Shown here piece by piece: positions 4,863 to 6,574 of a DNA stretch of 6,574 nucleotides. The DNA lies in assembly GCA_002291495.1 (NCBI GenBank), contig DBAE01000278.1, forward strand, positions 7,749 through 14,322. Direction: 5' to 3'. A program made the translations under genes and the position numbers. The notes under the pieces were generated by a model, which saw nothing but the letters and a program-made list of their open reading frames with translations, was not told the DNA's origin and did no database searches. The DNA comes from Bacteriovoracaceae bacterium UBA1018 (lineage in GTDB: Bacteria > Bdellovibrionota > UBA1018). Every line of letters starts with the position of its first letter. Within the stretch, counting starts at the first letter, position 1.

Positions 4863-5774
4863 CTAACGAGCCTTTACTGGTTTTGCGATCGCCTCGTCTT
4901 GAACATCGGAATTTACTTCGACAGCATTTTCTGCGGAAGAAGCCAGCTCAGAGCGACCTTTTTTCTCATTCTGGCGAAGGACTTTTGCGATAGCCCACAT
5001 TCTCTCAATTGCGGAAACGTTAGCTACGACCGCGACCAAACAAAGAGCCATCACCATAGGATGACCAATTGGAATCGAGAATTCTCGGTAAGTCTCAAAC
5101 CATGGAATAGTGATTGGAGAAAGTGCAGCACCCAATGTGAGATACAGTGCGCGTTCAGGTCGACGCATACGCCCTTTAGGCGGATCAATATGCAAAGCTT
5201 CAGCTTTTGCAGTTGAGTAGCTGACCATAAAGGATCCAGCCAAAGCCAGAAGTGCAATAATTTGCAGTGCCGGAATTTCGCGGTAATAGACCACTAATCC
5301 GCTGATAAAGAAAAACTCTGCATAGCGATCAACAGAGGCATCCAAAACTTCGCCAGCTTCTGAAGAAAGACCGGTCATTCGTGCGACCATTCCGTCTAGC
5401 GAGTCGAGAAGTCCAGATACAGTCGCGAAAGCAGCTCCAAAACCGAAATGTCCAAATCCGAGACAGATCCCAGCTAGGAGTCCAAATACAAGAGAAGTCC
5501 AAGAGAGTTTGTTGGGAGTTACTTTAAAAAAGACCAGGAGTCGAGCTACAGGCTGCATACTCCAATAAGCCATTTCCATCAGGCTCTTACTGAGAAGCGC
5601 ACTTCCGCCCTGACGATCAACTCGATCATATTGAGCGCGTCCTTTGATCAAAACGCGAACCGTATATGCCACCACTACTGCAGCAATCACACCCAGAAGG
5701 GCGAGAGTGTACACAAGATCAAAAGTGATGAATTGGCTTAGCGTCGAAACACCAGACATACTCATTTGAATCAT
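4863..5774 (-). CDS. CDP-alcohol phosphatidyltransferase, phosphatidylinositol-phosphate synthase type
   Basis: A 303-aa integral membrane enzyme. The full CDP-alcohol motif D-x2-D-G-x2-A-R-x8-G-x3-D-x3-D is present without deviation: D124, D127, G128, A131, R132, G141, D145, D149; the aspartates hold the two catalytic metals. The downstream block SYSTAKAEAL (185-194) and RRPER (204-208) resemble the inositol-phosphate-binding S-Y-x-x-A-x-A-E and R-x-E-R elements of bacterial PIP and archaeal AIP synthases. These join inositol-1-phosphate to a CDP-activated lipid with release of CMP. The adjacent inositol-phosphate synthase agrees with this. It is longer than the usual ~200 aa: an extra helix (17-42) and linker precede the catalytic core, and a charged tail (268-303) follows it. 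The ATG at 5774 has a modest GGTGG site 9 nt upstream; ATGs at codons 4 and 6 are alternatives. A PgsA/PssA role is less likely. Confidence 0.87.
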   Translation of the reverse strand: MIQMSMSGVSTLSQFITFDLVYTLALLGVIAAVVVAYTVRVLIKGRAQYDRVDRQGGSALLSKSLMEMAYWSMQPVARLLVFFKVTPNKLSWTSLVFGLLAGICLGFGHFGFGAAFATVSGLLDSLDGMVARMTGLSSEAGEVLDASVDRYAEFFFISGLVVYYREIPALQIIALLALAGSFMVSYSTAKAEALHIDPPKGRMRRPERALYLTLGAALSPITIPWFETYREFSIPIGHPMVMALCLVAVVANVSAIERMWAIAKVLRQNEKKGRSELASSAENAVEVNSDVQDEAIAKPVKAR

Positions 5775-5870
5775 AAGCTACAACCACCGTATAAGCACGA
5801 CTCTGTGCATTAGCTTCGTTCTACTCAGCGCTGGCATTAGCTCAACGATCGCCTCCCCCATTCAACTGGA
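5775..5870. other. Spacer between inositol-phosphate synthase and CDP-alcohol transferase genes
   Basis: This 96-nt gap is the largest inside the presumed operon. It holds a 9-nt direct repeat GCATTAGCT (5807-5815 and 5834-5842), a perfect 8-bp palindrome CAGCGCTG (5826-5833), and inverted AAGCTA/TAGCTT (5775-5780 and 5811-5816). I see no convincing promoter or terminator, so whether the synthase shares the downstream transcript is undecided. Confidence 0.4.
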
Positions 5871-6574
5871 TTAAGCCTGATCGCCCTCATCAACACCGTA
5901 GTAGGTCAATCCCAAATGATTGATCAATTCTTCGCCTTTGAAGAAACGTAGGGTGTTTTCAAGCTTCAAGAGCTGAACCGATAGATCGTGTTCAACTTCC
6001 AAACCTTGTTTAGCTACTGGAGCCTTAAAGTAGAAGGACATCCACTCTTGGATACCGCGCATATTTGCACGAGCTGCCAAGTCTAGGAACAAGGCAAGGT
6101 CGAGAACCAAAGGCGCTGCCAAGATGGAGTCACGGCAGAGAAAGTTGACTTTGATTTGCATTGGGTAACCCAACCAACCAAAGATATCGATATTGTCCCA
6201 GCCTTCTTTATTATCGCCGCGAGGTTTGTAGTAATTAATACGAACCACGTGGTGGATATCATTGTAGAGATCAGGATAACGCTCAGAAGACAAGATATCG
6301 GTAAGAACGCCAGTTTTTGAAACTTCTTTGGACTTGAATGAACCTGGATCATCCAAAACTTCGCCGTCACGATTTCCAAGAATGTTGGTGCTGTACCAGC
6401 CCGAAACACCGATTTGGCGGTTACGCAAACCTGGAGCGATAACGGTCTTCATCAAAGTTTGACCTGTTTTGAAATCCGAACCACAGATTGGAGTGCCCAT
6501 TTCTTGGGACAACTCAATCAAGCAAGGCATCTCAACAGATACGTTTGGAGATCCGTTTGCGTATGGAACGCGCT
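5871..6574 (-). CDS. ino1: myo-Inositol-1-phosphate synthase, C-terminal part (5' end outside window)
   Basis: The frame is open to the right edge and ends at TAA (5871-5873), giving 233 visible residues of a longer protein; the ATG at 6530 is internal. The visible part begins RVPYANGSPN and contains the family's catalytic stretch GSDFKTGQT, then LGNRDG, FKSKEVSKTG, YYKPRGDNK and RDSILAAPLVLDL. Yeast Ino1 has the matching blocks, with catalytic Lys369 in its D-L-K-S-G-Q-T segment and Lys412 in S-K-E-I-S-K; the lysines here (DFK and SKEVSK) align with them. The NAD-dependent enzyme isomerises glucose-6-phosphate to inositol 3-phosphate (1L-myo-inositol 1-phosphate) through an oxidised intermediate in the cytoplasm. 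The NAD-binding Rossmann part lies outside the window. It supplies the headgroup for the CDP-alcohol enzyme 96 nt downstream. Confidence 0.93.
   Translation of the reverse strand, partial: RVPYANGSPNVSVEMPCLIELSQEMGTPICGSDFKTGQTLMKTVIAPGLRNRQIGVSGWYSTNILGNRDGEVLDDPGSFKSKEVSKTGVLTDILSSERYPDLYNDIHHVVRINYYKPRGDNKEGWDNIDIFGWLGYPMQIKVNFLCRDSILAAPLVLDLALFLDLAARANMRGIQEWMSFYFKAPVAKQGLEVEHDLSVQLLKLENTLRFFKGEELINHLGLTYYGVDEGDQA

Noticed and set aside
4755..5216. Plus-strand 153-codon frame across the GtrA and CDP-alcohol transferase genes
   Set aside because: It is antisense to two genes with unmistakable family motifs and its translation shows no recognisable domain.
5793..5810. GCAC/GTGC hairpin between the synthase and CDP-alcohol genes as terminator
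   Set aside because: It has four base pairs only and no T-run on the minus strand.
6528..6530. ATG at 6530 as the start of inositol-phosphate synthase
   Set aside because: Upstream in-frame residues PYANGSPN are conserved in the family, so the ATG is internal.

Overview
The window reads as a moderate-GC Gram-negative chromosome segment. A lipobox lipoprotein and a Sec-type secreted protein imply an outer membrane and periplasm. Gene content and style would fit a Bdellovibrio-like or other delta-type proteobacterium, but that is a guess from content; no taxonomic marker is present.

The main theme is inositol and inositol-lipid metabolism. On the right, a leftward (minus-strand) set runs in the order: myo-inositol-1-phosphate synthase (5871-6574, 5' end outside the window), a CDP-alcohol phosphatidyltransferase of the phosphatidylinositol-phosphate synthase type (4863-5774), a GtrA-family small membrane protein (4395-4862) and a class III PLP aminotransferase (3005-4384). 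The last three are tightly packed, with junctions of 0 and 10 nt, so they are probably one transcript; the synthase is 96 nt upstream. On the left, rightward, are the C-terminal half of an MFS transporter (2-643) and, 14 nt later, a membrane phosphotransferase of the AUR1/PAP2 type (658-1686). It carries the motif series of eukaryotic inositol phosphorylceramide synthases.

Between the two groups lie two small minus-strand genes for exported proteins of unknown function: a 213-aa lipoprotein (1649-2290), whose 3' end overlaps the AUR1-like gene tail to tail by 38 bp, and a 121-aa secreted protein (2441-2806). The spacers around them hold most of the non-coding structure: a 3 x 17-bp tandem repeat of a near-palindrome directly after the aminotransferase stop codon, a 9-bp inverted repeat over the predicted -10 of the secreted-protein gene, and a palindrome over the predicted -35 of the lipoprotein gene. 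No spacer exceeds 300 bases.

Working model (inference): the synthase makes inositol phosphate from glucose-6-phosphate. The CDP-alcohol enzyme joins it to a CDP-activated lipid. The AUR1-like enzyme then moves phosphoinositol to another lipid acceptor, possibly a ceramide. GtrA and the MFS protein may move lipid-linked or soluble intermediates. The aminotransferase has no obvious step in this scheme and is the most intriguing member. No RNA genes, insertion sequences or CRISPR arrays were seen.
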